DNA of 64,000 nucleotides, taken from Streptomyces sp. MMG1533 (GTDB lineage Bacteria > Actinomycetota > Actinomycetes > Streptomycetales > Streptomycetaceae). The stretch spans positions 124,001 to 188,000 of the forward strand of contig NZ_LGDG01000041.1 in the NCBI RefSeq assembly GCF_001279775.1, given 5' to 3'. The translations under genes and the position numbers were made by a program. The notes beneath the pieces were generated by a model that was not told where the DNA came from, ran no database searches, and worked only from the letters and a program-made list of their open reading frames with translations. Positions 32,342 to 41,249 of the stretch are shown piece by piece (the stretch's first letter is position 1; every line of letters starts with the position of its first letter).

Positions 32342-32998
32342 TCAGCTGGTCCAGAAGTCCCACCAGCGGGTCAGGATCAGCATGCCGATGATGCCGATGT
32401 GCAGGACCGGCATGACCCAGGTGAACTCGCCGAAGAAGCTCTTCAGCCAGCGCGGGGCGGGCAGGAAGCCGTTGCGGATGTTGAACGACGTCACGTACCA
32501 GAACATGATGATCGTGGCGACCCAGGCCAGGGAGCACCACAGGCACAGCGCGTTGATCCGGTACAGCGACTGGAACATCAGCCAGGCGCAGAAGCCGACG
32601 CCGAAGAGGGTGCCGGCGTTGAAGGTGAGCCAGTACCAGCGCGGGAAGCGGGCCCTGGCCAGCAGGCTCACGCCGACGCCGATCACGATGCCGTAGCAGA
32701 CGAGGCCGAGCATCGGGTTGGGGAAGCCGAAGACCGAGGCCTGGTCGCTCTCCATGACGCTGCCGCAGGAGACGACGGGGTTCAGACTGCAGCCGGGCGT
32801 GAAGGACGTGCCCTCGACCTTGGCCTCGAGCAGCTTGAACTTGTCGACCGTGATGACCCACGCCGCGAGCAGACCCGCCGCGCCGGTGATCACCAGCAGC
32901 AGGGCGAACGCTCGGCTGCCGCCCACCGACCGCGGTGCGGCCTCGGCGCGCTCCGGCTCGCGTTCGGTGGAGACGTCTTTGACTGTCGTCTTGCTCAT
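32342..32998 (-). CDS. Vitamin K epoxide reductase (VKOR)-family membrane protein
   Basis: Bacterial VKOR proteins replace DsbB: they use quinone to reoxidise the thiol oxidase that makes disulfides outside the membrane. The 218-residue protein has a charged N-terminal tail, four or five membrane helices (first at about 29-50), the loop cysteines Cys70 and Cys78, and the active-site pair CLWC at 152-155 at the start of a helix. No thioredoxin domain is fused, so the partner must be separate. The ATG at 32996-32998 was chosen; the upstream frame is arginine-rich. It diverges from the ABC transporter genes across 145 bases. Confidence 0.93.
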   Translation of the reverse strand: MSKTTVKDVSTEREPERAEAAPRSVGGSRAFALLLVITGAAGLLAAWVITVDKFKLLEAKVEGTSFTPGCSLNPVVSCGSVMESDQASVFGFPNPMLGLVCYGIVIGVGVSLLARARFPRWYWLTFNAGTLFGVGFCAWLMFQSLYRINALCLWCSLAWVATIIMFWYVTSFNIRNGFLPAPRWLKSFFGEFTWVMPVLHIGIIGMLILTRWWDFWTS

Positions 32999-33143
32999 CA
33001 CGCCGATTCCGTCACTTGAGATGTGGACCTTCCGCGGACAGGGCTCATTCTGCCGTACTGAGACGCGTGTCCACCGTTCGGTGGACATAAGGAAGTACGT
33101 GCGGTCGTCCCGGAGCGTTCGGTTCCGGACGAGGCTCGACCGC

Positions 33144-34010
33144 ATGACAGCACACGCGAACGAACTCGCGGTGGACGTACGGGGGCTGCGCAAGCAGTAC
33201 GGCGACGTGACCGCGGTCGACGGCATCGATCTCCGTATCCGCAGGGGAGAGGTCTTCGGCCTGCTGGGACCCAACGGGGCGGGCAAGAGCACGACGGTGG
33301 AGATCCTCCAGGGCAACCGCTCGCGGGACGCGGGCGAGGTGGCCGTCCTGGGTGCGGATCCGGCGCACGGCACGCGCGCGTGGCGCTCACGTGTCGGAAT
33401 CGTCTGGCAGGACGAATCCGCGCCCGCGGAGTTGACGGTCCGCGAGACCGTGCGGCACTTCGCCCGCTACTACCCGAGGCCGCGCGACCCGGAGGAGGTC
33501 ATCGGCCTGGTGGGCCTGGAGGCCAAGGCGGGCAGCCGGATCAAGGCGCTCTCCGGCGGGCAGCGTCGGCGGCTCGATGTGGCCCTCGGAGTGATCGGCG
33601 GTCCCGAGCTGCTGCTCCTGGACGAGCCCACGACCGGTTTCGACCCGGCGGCCCGCCGCCAGTTCTGGGACCTGATCCGCAAGCTGTCCGCCGAGGGCAC
33701 GACCATCGTGCTGACCACGCACTACCTGGAGGAGGCGGAGGCCCTCGCGGACCGGCTGGCGATCGTCGCCCAGGGCCAGGTCGTCGCCGAGGGCGATCCG
33801 GCCGGGCTGCGGGAGCGGCACGGAACCGGCGCCACCGTCGAGTGGACCGAGCCGGACGGCGCCCCGCGCGCGGAGCGCACGGACACGCCGACCAGGACGG
33901 TCGCCGCGCTCATGCACCGCTTCGACGGTGAGATCCCGGGGCTGCGGGTGAGCCGCCCCACGCTGGAGGACGTCTACCTCCGGCTGACCGGACAGGAGGA
34001 CGCACGATGA
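33144..34010 (+). CDS. ABC transporter ATP-binding protein (export type)
   Basis: The 288-residue ATPase has Walker A GPNGAGKST at 42-50, the signature LSGGQ at 136-140, Walker B LLLLDEP at 156-162 and the switch His193. The class resembles drug and antibiotic exporters of the DrrA/NodI group, and it has a C-terminal extension (about 215-288) usual for DrrA-like proteins. It pairs with the permease that starts in its stop codon (ATGA). The cargo is not known. The gene begins a four-gene plus-strand operon with a two-component system. Confidence 0.94.
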   Translation: MTAHANELAVDVRGLRKQYGDVTAVDGIDLRIRRGEVFGLLGPNGAGKSTTVEILQGNRSRDAGEVAVLGADPAHGTRAWRSRVGIVWQDESAPAELTVRETVRHFARYYPRPRDPEEVIGLVGLEAKAGSRIKALSGGQRRRLDVALGVIGGPELLLLDEPTTGFDPAARRQFWDLIRKLSAEGTTIVLTTHYLEEAEALADRLAIVAQGQVVAEGDPAGLRERHGTGATVEWTEPDGAPRAERTDTPTRTVAALMHRFDGEIPGLRVSRPTLEDVYLRLTGQEDAR

Positions 34011-34852
34011 CCACGACCGCCGTACGACCACACTCGGACGCCGTTGCCGAAAGGCTGCCCGGTATCTGGGGCCTCGGCCTGCAGCGGGGCGTCCTGGAGC
34101 TCCGGCAGTTCTTCCGGCAGCGCGACCAGGTGGTGTTCACCTTCGCCTTCCCGGTGGTGTTCCTGTTCCTGTTCGCGTCGATCTTCCGCGACGACGTGCA
34201 GGACGCCGGCATCACCGCCTCGCAGCTGTACGTCCCGGCGATGATGGCCGCCGGCATCATGTCGACGAGTTTCCAGTCCCTCGGCATCTCGATCGCGATC
34301 GAGCGGGACGAGAAGGTGCTGCGCCGACTGCGCGGCACTCCGATGCCTCCGGCGGCGTACTTCCTCGGCAAGATCTGGCTGGTTCTGGTCACGGGTCTGC
34401 TGGAGACGGTGATCCTGCTGCTCGTCGGCACGGCCTTCTACGACATCGATCTGCCCTCGGACGCGGGCCGGTGGTTCGACTTCGCCTGGATCTTCGTGCT
34501 CGGGTTGACCGCGTGCGCGCTGCTGGGCATCGCGATCAGCTCGGTCCCCAAGACCGGAAAGAGCGCGACCTCCGTGGTCGTACTCCCGTTCCTGGTCCTG
34601 CAGTTCATCTCCGGGGTGTACATCGCGATCGACACCATCCCCGGCTGGATGCTGAACATCGGCGCGCTGTTCCCGCTGAAGTGGATGTGCCAGGGCCTGC
34701 GCGGGGTGTTCCTGCCGGAGTCGGCACAGGTCCTGGAACAGGCCGGGGGCTGGGAGTTCGGGCGGATCGCCCTGGTGCTGGGGGCGTGGTGCGTCGGAGG
34801 ATTGCTGCTGTGTCTGCTGACCTTCCGGTGGAAGAACCGGCGCGAGGGGTGA
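34007..34852 (+). CDS. ABC-2 type transporter permease
   Basis: The 281-residue permease has about six membrane helices. The first follows the basic segment ending RQRDQ (VVFTFAFPVVFLFLFASIF), and others are in LVLVTGLLETVILLLVGTAF, WIFVLGLTACALLGIAI and ATSVVVLPFLVLQFISGVYIAI. The conserved cytosolic loop IERDEKVLRRLRGTPMPPAAYFLGK is typical of DrrB-like exporters. It is coupled to the ATPase upstream and to the histidine kinase downstream, both by four-base overlaps. Substrate unknown. Confidence 0.93.
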   Translation: MTTTAVRPHSDAVAERLPGIWGLGLQRGVLELRQFFRQRDQVVFTFAFPVVFLFLFASIFRDDVQDAGITASQLYVPAMMAAGIMSTSFQSLGISIAIERDEKVLRRLRGTPMPPAAYFLGKIWLVLVTGLLETVILLLVGTAFYDIDLPSDAGRWFDFAWIFVLGLTACALLGIAISSVPKTGKSATSVVVLPFLVLQFISGVYIAIDTIPGWMLNIGALFPLKWMCQGLRGVFLPESAQVLEQAGGWEFGRIALVLGAWCVGGLLLCLLTFRWKNRREG

Positions 34853-36057
34853 CCGGTCCCGACGACGTCGTCGGCGCCTACACCTGGGCGCGGTCGTTCC
34901 GGATCTGGGACGTCTACTTCGCGCTGATCTGGCTGGCCACCCTGGTGTTCGTGCTCGGCGCGGGGCAACCGGGGTGGCCGGTCCGCGTCACCGCTGCGGC
35001 GCTGCTCGTCCCTCTGATCCCCCTGTTCGTGTGGGTGGGGCGACCCATCCTGCGGGGCGATCCGCCCGAGGAACGGCACGCCCTCGGCTACCTCGTGGCG
35101 GCGATGGCACTCTTCCTGCCGTCGGCGATCCTCGTGGGCGAGACCCGGCTGATGACGTTCGCGCTGGTCCCCCAGTGCTTCATGTCGTTGCGGTTGCGGC
35201 GGGCGCTGATGGCGGTGGCCGTCATCAATCTCGCGCCCGTCGTCGGCTGGGCCCTGCTGTGGTGGCCGAGCGACCAGGACGTGTTCTTCAACGGGCTGTT
35301 CGCCGTGGTCACCCTCGTCTTCTCGCTGGCCGTCGGCACCTGGATCATCCGGATCATCGAGCAGAGCCAGGAGCGGGCCGAGCTGATCGCCGAGCTGGAC
35401 GCGAGCCGCCACGAGATCTCCCGGCTGTCGGCCGCGCACGGAGCCCTCGCCGAGCGGGAGCGGATGGCCCGGGAGATCCACGACACGCTCGCGCAGGGCT
35501 TCACCAGCCTGCTGATGCTGACCCAGGCCGTCGAGGCGGAGCTCGACCACGACGTGTCCCAGGCCCGCAGTCATCTGGCGCTGATGGACGAGACGGCCCG
35601 GCTGAACCTCGCCGAGGCCCGCGCCCTGGTCGCCGGGGGCGCGCCCGCCGACCTGGCCGGGGCCTCCCTGCCGGACGCGCTGCGCAGGCTGGCCGCCCGC
35701 CACGAGGCGGCGGTGCAGGTGACCGGCCCCGTACGTCCCCTCCCCGCCGTCCCCGAGGTGGTCGCCCTGCGCGCCTGCCAGGAGGCGCTCGCCAACACCC
35801 GTAAGCACGCCGGGAGTTCGGCGGTGGTCACCGTCACGGTTGCCTACGCCGACGAAACGCTCACCGTGTCCGTACGCGACGACGGCTGCGGCTTCGACGC
35901 GTCCGCCGTCGGCCCCGGTGTCGGCGGCTACGGGCTGGCGGGGTTGCGGGCCCGGGCCACCGAGGTCGGCGGGACGGCGCAGGTGCGCAGCGCCCCCGGC
36001 GACGGCACGACGGTGACCGTGCACCTGCCCGTCCCTCCCCCGAGGAGTTCATCGTGA
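34849..36057 (+). CDS. NarL-type sensor histidine kinase
   Basis: The 402-residue kinase starts with GTG in the permease stop (GTGA). It has about five or six membrane helices in residues 22-170 with very short loops and so no large outer sensor domain, as in LiaS- and DesK-like intramembrane sensors. A linker coiled coil (172-205) is followed by the HisKA_3 region with phosphorylated His211 in REIHDTLAQGF. A HATPase domain follows, with NTRKHAG (N box), DDGCGFD (G1) and GGYGLAGLRARA (G2). It very likely senses or reports on the attached transporter. Confidence 0.94.
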   Translation: MTGPDDVVGAYTWARSFRIWDVYFALIWLATLVFVLGAGQPGWPVRVTAAALLVPLIPLFVWVGRPILRGDPPEERHALGYLVAAMALFLPSAILVGETRLMTFALVPQCFMSLRLRRALMAVAVINLAPVVGWALLWWPSDQDVFFNGLFAVVTLVFSLAVGTWIIRIIEQSQERAELIAELDASRHEISRLSAAHGALAERERMAREIHDTLAQGFTSLLMLTQAVEAELDHDVSQARSHLALMDETARLNLAEARALVAGGAPADLAGASLPDALRRLAARHEAAVQVTGPVRPLPAVPEVVALRACQEALANTRKHAGSSAVVTVTVAYADETLTVSVRDDGCGFDASAVGPGVGGYGLAGLRARATEVGGTAQVRSAPGDGTTVTVHLPVPPPRSSS

Positions 36058-36677
36058 TCCGGATCATCCTGGCCGACGACCATCCCGTCGTACGGGAGGG
36101 ACTGCGGGCGATGCTGAGCGCGGAACCGGACCTGGAGGTGGTCGCCGACGCGTCCAGCGGGCCGCAGGCGGAGGCGCTGGCCGCCGAGTTGCGGCCCGAC
36201 ATCGTGCTGATGGACCTGCGGATGCCGGGCGGTGGGGGCGTGGACTCCATCGTGCGGATGAGCGAGGCCGGGCTGCCGTGCCGGGTGATCGTCCTCACGA
36301 CCTACGAGACGGACCGGGACATCCTGCGGGCGGTGGAGGCCGGGGCGGCGGGCTATCTGCTGAAGGATCTGCCGCGGGGAGAACTCGCGGAGTCCGTACG
36401 GGCCGCCGCGCGGGGCGAGACCGTGTTGGCGCCGTCGGTGGCCGCCCGGCTGGTGGACCAGCTGCGGACGAGGCCGGAGCGGCCGCGGTTGTCGGAGCGC
36501 GAGACGGCGGTCCTGCGGTTGGTGGCGGAGGGCTGCACCAACGCGGAGATCGGGCGCCGGTTGTTCATCGGCGAGTCGACGGTGAAGACCCACCTGCTGC
36601 GCGCCTTCGGGAAGTTGGGGGTGGACGACAGAACAGCAGCGGTGACCAGCGCCATGCGGCACGGCTTGCTGGACTGA
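36054..36677 (+). CDS. NarL/LuxR-family response regulator
   Basis: The 207-residue protein has a receiver domain with acidic Asp8 and Asp9, the phosphorylated Asp54 in VLMDLRMPGG, the conserved Thr in VIVLTTYETD and Lys in YLLKDLPRGE. A C-terminal LuxR-type helix-turn-helix follows (about 142-200, with LSERETAVLRLVAEG and GESTVKTHLLRAFGKLGV). It starts with GTG in the stop of the kinase. It most likely controls the ABC transporter operon itself. Confidence 0.95.
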   Translation: MIRIILADDHPVVREGLRAMLSAEPDLEVVADASSGPQAEALAAELRPDIVLMDLRMPGGGGVDSIVRMSEAGLPCRVIVLTTYETDRDILRAVEAGAAGYLLKDLPRGELAESVRAAARGETVLAPSVAARLVDQLRTRPERPRLSERETAVLRLVAEGCTNAEIGRRLFIGESTVKTHLLRAFGKLGVDDRTAAVTSAMRHGLLD

Positions 36678-36690
36678 GGCCGTCCACCAC

Positions 36691-36770
36691 CAGCCCGTCC
36701 GGCGTTCGAGGACAAGGCCGGACAAGGCCCCTTCAGGGCCGAAGGGGGTCTGGGGCGCAGCCCCCAGGGA
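36691..36770 (+). repeat. Dispersed Streptomyces intergenic repeat, copy 1
   Basis: The stretch opens with CAGCCCGTCCGGCGTT and continues to a G-rich segment with a short hairpin CTGGGG/CCCCAG at 36750-36767. The same unit occurs in opposite orientation at 53821-53892, with about 28 of 30 bases alike in the first part. It sits between the converging response regulator and hisS and may help termination. Confidence 0.75.
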
Positions 36771-36827
36771 TGGGACCGGAAGGGGGCGGCGGGGGCGAAG
36801 AAACACCCCGCGCGCACCCCCGCTCCC

Positions 36828-38090
36828 TCACCCCAGCCTCGACTCCAGCTCCGCCACGATCTCGTTCACCCCGACCGCCGCCTGCTCACCGGACTCCATG
36901 TCCTTCAGCTGGACGACACCCTCGGCAAGGTCACGCTCACCGGCGACGATCGTGTACCGGGCACCACTGCGGTTGGCGTTCTTCATGGCGCCCTTGAGCC
37001 CCTTGGCGCCGTAGGAGAAGTCGGCCGCGATCCCCACCTTCCGCAGCTCGGTGACCTTGGCGAACAGGATCCGACGGGCCTCCTCGCCGAGCGGAACGGC
37101 GAACACACTGGTGGCGGCGGGGAGTTCGAGCTCGACACCCTCCGCCTCCAGCGCCAGCACCGTACGGTCGACGCCCAGCGCCCACCCGACGGACGGCAGC
37201 GCGGGACCGCCGATCATCTCCGACAGACCGTCGTACCGGCCGCCGCCACCCACCGCGGACTGGGAGCCCAGACCGTCGTGGACGAACTCGAAGGTCGTAC
37301 GGGTGTAGTAGTCCAGTCCGCGCACCAGCTTCGGGTCGTCCTCGAAGGAGACGCCCGCCGCGGTGATCAGATCGCGCACCTCCTCGTGGTACGCCTTGCA
37401 GGCGTCGCAGAGGTAATCGCGCAGGAGCGGTGCGTCGGTCAGCTGCTTCTGGACGTCGGGACGCTTGTCGTCCAGGACGCGCAGCGGGTTGATGTCCGCG
37501 CGGCGCAGCGTCTCCTCGTCGAGGTCGAGGCCGTGCAGGAAGTCCTGCAGAGCGGCCCGGTACACCGGACGGCACTCCTTGTCGCCCAGGCTGTTCAGCA
37601 GGATCCGGAAGGTGCGCAGGCCCAGCGAGCGGTACGCCTGGTCGGCCAGGATGATCAGCTCGGCGTCCAGCGCCGGGTCCTCCGCACCGATCGCTTCGGC
37701 GCCGACCTGCGAGAAGTGGCGGTAACGGCCCTTCTGGGGACGCTCGTAGCGGTAGTACGAGCCGGAGTACCAGAGCTTGACCGGGAGGTTGCCCGTCTTG
37801 TGCAGATTGGCCTCAAGAGCGGCACGCAGCACGGAAGCGGTGCCCTCGGGGCGCAGGGCCAGCTTGTCGCCGCCCTTGGTCTCGAAGGCGTACATCTCCT
37901 TGGTCACGATGTCGGTGGACTCACCGACGCCGCGCGCGAACAGCTCGACGTTCTCGAAGCCGGGCGTCTCGATGTAGCCGTACCCGGAGTTGCGCAGCGG
38001 TGCGGCGATGGCCTCGCGGACGGCGAGGAACTTGGCGCTGTCCGGCGGGATCAGGTCGTACGTGCCCTTGGGGGCCTTGAAGGTGCTCAC
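36828..38090 (-). CDS. hisS: Histidine--tRNA ligase
   Basis: HisS charges tRNA-His. The 420-residue class II enzyme begins with [18 protein letters not shown] (typical start region GTXD). It has motif 2 in [18 protein letters not shown], the histidine-binding [19 protein letters not shown], and a motif 3 region with [13 protein letters not shown] and WALGVDR. The GTG start at 38088-38090 removes a low-quality extension that lies over the upstream gene. It follows an MBL-fold hydrolase gene by 13 bases. Confidence 0.97.
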   Translation of the reverse strand: MSTFKAPKGTYDLIPPDSAKFLAVREAIAAPLRNSGYGYIETPGFENVELFARGVGESTDIVTKEMYAFETKGGDKLALRPEGTASVLRAALEANLHKTGNLPVKLWYSGSYYRYERPQKGRYRHFSQVGAEAIGAEDPALDAELIILADQAYRSLGLRTFRILLNSLGDKECRPVYRAALQDFLHGLDLDEETLRRADINPLRVLDDKRPDVQKQLTDAPLLRDYLCDACKAYHEEVRDLITAAGVSFEDDPKLVRGLDYYTRTTFEFVHDGLGSQSAVGGGGRYDGLSEMIGGPALPSVGWALGVDRTVLALEAEGVELELPAATSVFAVPLGEEARRILFAKVTELRKVGIAADFSYGAKGLKGAMKNANRSGARYTIVAGERDLAEGVVQLKDMESGEQAAVGVNEIVAELESRLG

Positions 38091-38103
38091 GGAAGGTCTC
38101 TCG

Positions 38104-38817
38104 TCACATTCCTCGTCGGGGAGGGGTGTTCGAACCCTCTCCCTGGCCGGCAGCCACCTGCCGCAAGTACGGGTTGGTGGCGCGCTCCTGGCCGATGGTC
38201 GTCTGGGGGCCGTGGCCCGACAGCACCACGGTCGAGTCGTCGAGCGGCAGGCACACGCGGGCCAGCGAGTCGAGCATCTCGTCCATGTCACCGCCGGGCA
38301 GGTCGGTGCGTCCGATGGAGCCGGCGAAGAGCAGATCGCCCGAGAAGAAGACCGACGGGATCTCCGCGGTCTCGGGCATCCGGAAGGTCACCGACCCCTT
38401 GGTATGGCCGGGCGCGTGCGCGACGGACAGCTCCATGCCCGCCAGCTCCAGCTTCGCGCCGTCGGTCAGCTCCTTGACGTCGTCCGGCTCCCCCACGGTC
38501 AGCTCGCCCATCAGCTGCGTCCCGATGGAACGGCCGAGACCCATCGACGGGTCGGTCATCATGTACCGGTCCTCGGGGTGGATCCACGCCGGTACACCGT
38601 GTGCGCCGCACACCGGGACGACCGAGGCCACATGGTCGATGTGGCCGTGTGTGAGGACGACGGCGACGGGCTTGAGCCGATGCTTCTTCAGCGTCTCTTC
38701 GACTCCCTGGGCGGCCTGGTGGCCGGGGTCGATGATCACGCACTCCTCACCGGCGGCGGGGGCGACGAGATAACAGTTCGTCCCCCAGGCCCCGGCGGGG
38801 AACCCGGCAATGAGCAC
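38104..38817 (-). CDS. MBL-fold metallohydrolase (glyoxalase II-like)
   Basis: The 237-residue protein has the metallo-beta-lactamase motif THGHIDH, with His57, His59, Asp61 and His62. Further zinc ligands are in the [12 protein letters not shown] segment and the [15 protein letters not shown] region. This matches the small hydrolases related to hydroxyacylglutathione hydrolase; the natural substrate here, possibly a mycothiol or methylglyoxal adduct, is not known. The GTG at 38815-38817 has a good GAAGGA ribosome binding site; the frame continues upstream with shadow sequence. It is upstream of hisS. Confidence 0.92.
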   Translation of the reverse strand: MLIAGFPAGAWGTNCYLVAPAAGEECVIIDPGHQAAQGVEETLKKHRLKPVAVVLTHGHIDHVASVVPVCGAHGVPAWIHPEDRYMMTDPSMGLGRSIGTQLMGELTVGEPDDVKELTDGAKLELAGMELSVAHAPGHTKGSVTFRMPETAEIPSVFFSGDLLFAGSIGRTDLPGGDMDEMLDSLARVCLPLDDSTVVLSGHGPQTTIGQERATNPYLRQVAAGQGEGSNTPPRRGM

Positions 38818-38997
38818 GATCGTCCTTCGTTTGTGTCGATACGGGTGGGCTGCTCGGCGACTGCGCCTGTGGTCAGAGCCTACCGGCGCTCCCGATTCCT
38901 CAGCGAACCCATATACGGTACGGGGCACACGCAGGCGGTCGGCTCACAAGACGCACGCGTCCCAGCAGGCGTACGAGACGCATGAGGAGAGAACCCG

Positions 38998-39816
38998 GTG
39001 GTCACCCAGGAACAGCGGAAGCGGCAGCTCGCGCGGGAGAAGTTCTTGCGGCAGCAGCAGCGGCGGACGGCCGCGCGACGCAAGGCGCGCATGCGCAACT
39101 CGGTGATCGCGTCGGTGCTCGGCGTGGTCGTGATCGGCAGCGTCGCGCTGTACACGACCGGCGCCCTCAAGGACGACGACAAGACCAACGCCAGCTCCGA
39201 GACGACCCCGAGCGCGGCGGCGACCAGCAAGGCGCCGGACCCGTGCGAGAAGGCCGCCGCCGGCAAGGTCAAGACGGCGACCTGGAAGAAGGAGCCGGCG
39301 ATCACCATCGACAAGTCGGCGAAGTACACGATGAAGCTGGCGACGACGTGCGGTGACATAGACATCGCGCTGAAGACCTCGGCGGCCCCGCACACCGTGA
39401 ACTCGTTCAACTTCCTCGCCGGCAAGGGCTACTTCGACCACACCAAGTGCCACCGGCTCACCACCAGCGGCATCTACGTGCTGCAGTGCGGCGACCCGAC
39501 CGGCTCCGGCAGCGGCAGTCCCGGCTACACGATCCCGGACGAGAACCTGAAGGACAAAAGCCTGAAGGACAACATCTACCCGGCGGGCACGATCGCGATG
39601 GCGAACACCGGCCAGGCGCACACCGGCGGCAGCCAGTTCTTCCTCGTCTACCAGGACAGCCAGTTGCCGCCCAGCTACACACCGTTCGGTACGGTTTCCG
39701 AGGCCGGCATGAAGGTCCTGAAGAAGATCGCCGCCGCCGGCGAGAGCACCGGAGCGGGCGACGGAGCACCGAACGCAACGGTCGTCATCAACAAGGCAAC
39801 CGTCACCAAATCCTGA
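38998..39816 (+). CDS. Membrane-anchored cyclophilin-type peptidyl-prolyl isomerase
   Basis: The 272-residue protein begins with a basic cytosolic part (RKRQLAREKFLRQQQRRTAARRKARM) and one membrane helix (about 34-57). A linker rich in Ser, Thr, Ala and Asp leads to an external cyclophilin domain (about 95-270). The domain contains CHRLTTSGIYVLQCGDPTGSG and GGSQFFLVYQDS, so the catalytic Arg and Phe-Gln region is largely kept. It probably folds secreted or envelope proteins. It starts with GTG and diverges from the MBL hydrolase over 180 bases. Confidence 0.93.
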   Translation: MVTQEQRKRQLAREKFLRQQQRRTAARRKARMRNSVIASVLGVVVIGSVALYTTGALKDDDKTNASSETTPSAAATSKAPDPCEKAAAGKVKTATWKKEPAITIDKSAKYTMKLATTCGDIDIALKTSAAPHTVNSFNFLAGKGYFDHTKCHRLTTSGIYVLQCGDPTGSGSGSPGYTIPDENLKDKSLKDNIYPAGTIAMANTGQAHTGGSQFFLVYQDSQLPPSYTPFGTVSEAGMKVLKKIAAAGESTGAGDGAPNATVVINKATVTKS

Positions 39817-39950
39817 CCGCCAACTGCGAAATTTCGGTCGCGCGGGATGCGGACAGGCAACCCGCCGGTCGCCTATGTTGGCCGTGACGAAACTGTGGAC
39901 GATGCTCGGGGGCGCTGAGGCCCTCGCAGGCATCATGTGGAGGAGGCGCT

Positions 39951-41180
39951 GTGAGCAGCGACCCGTGGGGCCGCGTCGACGAGACGGGGACCGTGTATGT
40001 GCGTACGGCCGACGGCGAGCAGGTCGTCGGTTCCTGGCAGGCCGGCTCCCCTGACGAGGCGCTGGCCTACTTCGAGCGCAAGTACGAGGGCCTGGTTGTC
40101 GAGATCGGCCTCCTCGAGAAGCGAGTGAAGACCACCGACCTGTCGGCGAAGGACGCGCAGACCGCGATCGACCACATTCGGGAACAGGTCGACGCCCACC
40201 ACGCGGTCGGCGATCTGGACGCCCTGCGGGTCCGGCTGGACAAGCTCGTGGAGACCGTCGAGAAGCGTCGTGAGGAGCGCAAGCAGCAGCGCGCCAAGCA
40301 GTCCGACGAGGCGCGGCACGCCAAGGAGGCGCTGGTCACCGAGGCGGAGGAGCTGGCGCAGTCGGACCAGTGGCGGGCGGCCGGTGAGCGCCTGCGTGCC
40401 CTGGTGGACACCTGGAAGGGTCTGCCGCGCCTGGACCGCAAGTCGGACGACGAGTTGTGGCACCGCTTCTCGCACGCGCGCTCGGCGTTCTCCAAGCGTC
40501 GCAAGGCGCACTTCGCGTCGCTGGACGCGCAGCGCGAGGAGGCCCGCAGGACCAAGGAGCGCCTGGTCGGAGAGGCCGAGGCGCTGTCCGGTTCGACGGA
40601 CTGGGGTCCCACGGCCGCGCGCTACCGCGATCTGATGGCCGAGTGGAAGGCCGCCGGGCGCGCCCAGCGCGAGCACGAGGACGACCTGTGGAACCGCTTC
40701 CGCGGCGCCCAGGACGTGTTCTTCGCCGCCCGCAGCTCGGTCTTCGCCGAGCGGGACGCCGAGCAGTCCGAGAACCTGAAGCTGAAGGAGGAGCTGGCCG
40801 AGGAGGCCGAGAAGCTCCTGCCGATCGGTGACCTCAAGAGCGCTCGTGCCGCCTTCCGCACGATCAACGAGCGCTGGGAGGCCATCGGCCACGTCCCGCG
40901 CGACGCGCGGCCGAAGGTCGAGGGCCGGATGCACGCGGTCGAGCGGGCCCTCCAGGAGGCCGAGGAGACCGAGTGGCGCCGGACGAACCCGGAGGCACGC
41001 GCGCGTGCCGAGGGTCTGACCGGGCAGCTTCAGGCGGCGGTCGACAAGCTGAAGGGCCAGATCGAGCAGGCGCGGGCCCAGGGCAACAACGCCAGGGCCG
41101 ACAAGCTCGAGAAGGAGCTGGCGGGCCGCGAGGCCCTGCTGGAGCAGGCTCTGAAGGGTCTGCAGGAGTTCGGCGGCTGA
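39951..41180 (+). CDS. DUF349-domain protein
   Basis: The 409-residue, mostly helical protein carries several DUF349 repeats of about 70-75 residues. They are recognisable by recurring W-x-x-A or W-x-A-A segments (QWRAAGERLRALVDTWKGL, DWGPTAARYRDLMAEWKAAGR), each followed by a Phe/Arg block such as LWHRFSHARSAFSKRR and LWNRFRGAQDVFFAAR. The N-terminus and the Glu/Lys-rich C-terminus look coiled. The biological role in actinobacteria is not known to me. It is expressed alone, with a perfect 21-bp terminator 14 bases after the stop. Confidence 0.88.
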   Translation: MSSDPWGRVDETGTVYVRTADGEQVVGSWQAGSPDEALAYFERKYEGLVVEIGLLEKRVKTTDLSAKDAQTAIDHIREQVDAHHAVGDLDALRVRLDKLVETVEKRREERKQQRAKQSDEARHAKEALVTEAEELAQSDQWRAAGERLRALVDTWKGLPRLDRKSDDELWHRFSHARSAFSKRRKAHFASLDAQREEARRTKERLVGEAEALSGSTDWGPTAARYRDLMAEWKAAGRAQREHEDDLWNRFRGAQDVFFAARSSVFAERDAEQSENLKLKEELAEEAEKLLPIGDLKSARAAFRTINERWEAIGHVPRDARPKVEGRMHAVERALQEAEETEWRRTNPEARARAEGLTGQLQAAVDKLKGQIEQARAQGNNARADKLEKELAGREALLEQALKGLQEFGG

Positions 41181-41194
41181 GGCTTTACTGATCC

Positions 41195-41241
41195 ACGCAG
41201 AGGGGCTCCCGTACCTTGCCGGTACGGGAGCCCCTCTGCGT
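41195..41241. terminator. Bidirectional terminator between the DUF349 gene and rel
   Basis: A perfect 21-bp stem (41195-41215 with 41221-41241) with a 5-base loop lies between the converging genes. It is the longest perfect hairpin I noticed in the window. Confidence 0.93.
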
Positions 41242-41249
41242 ATGCGGTG

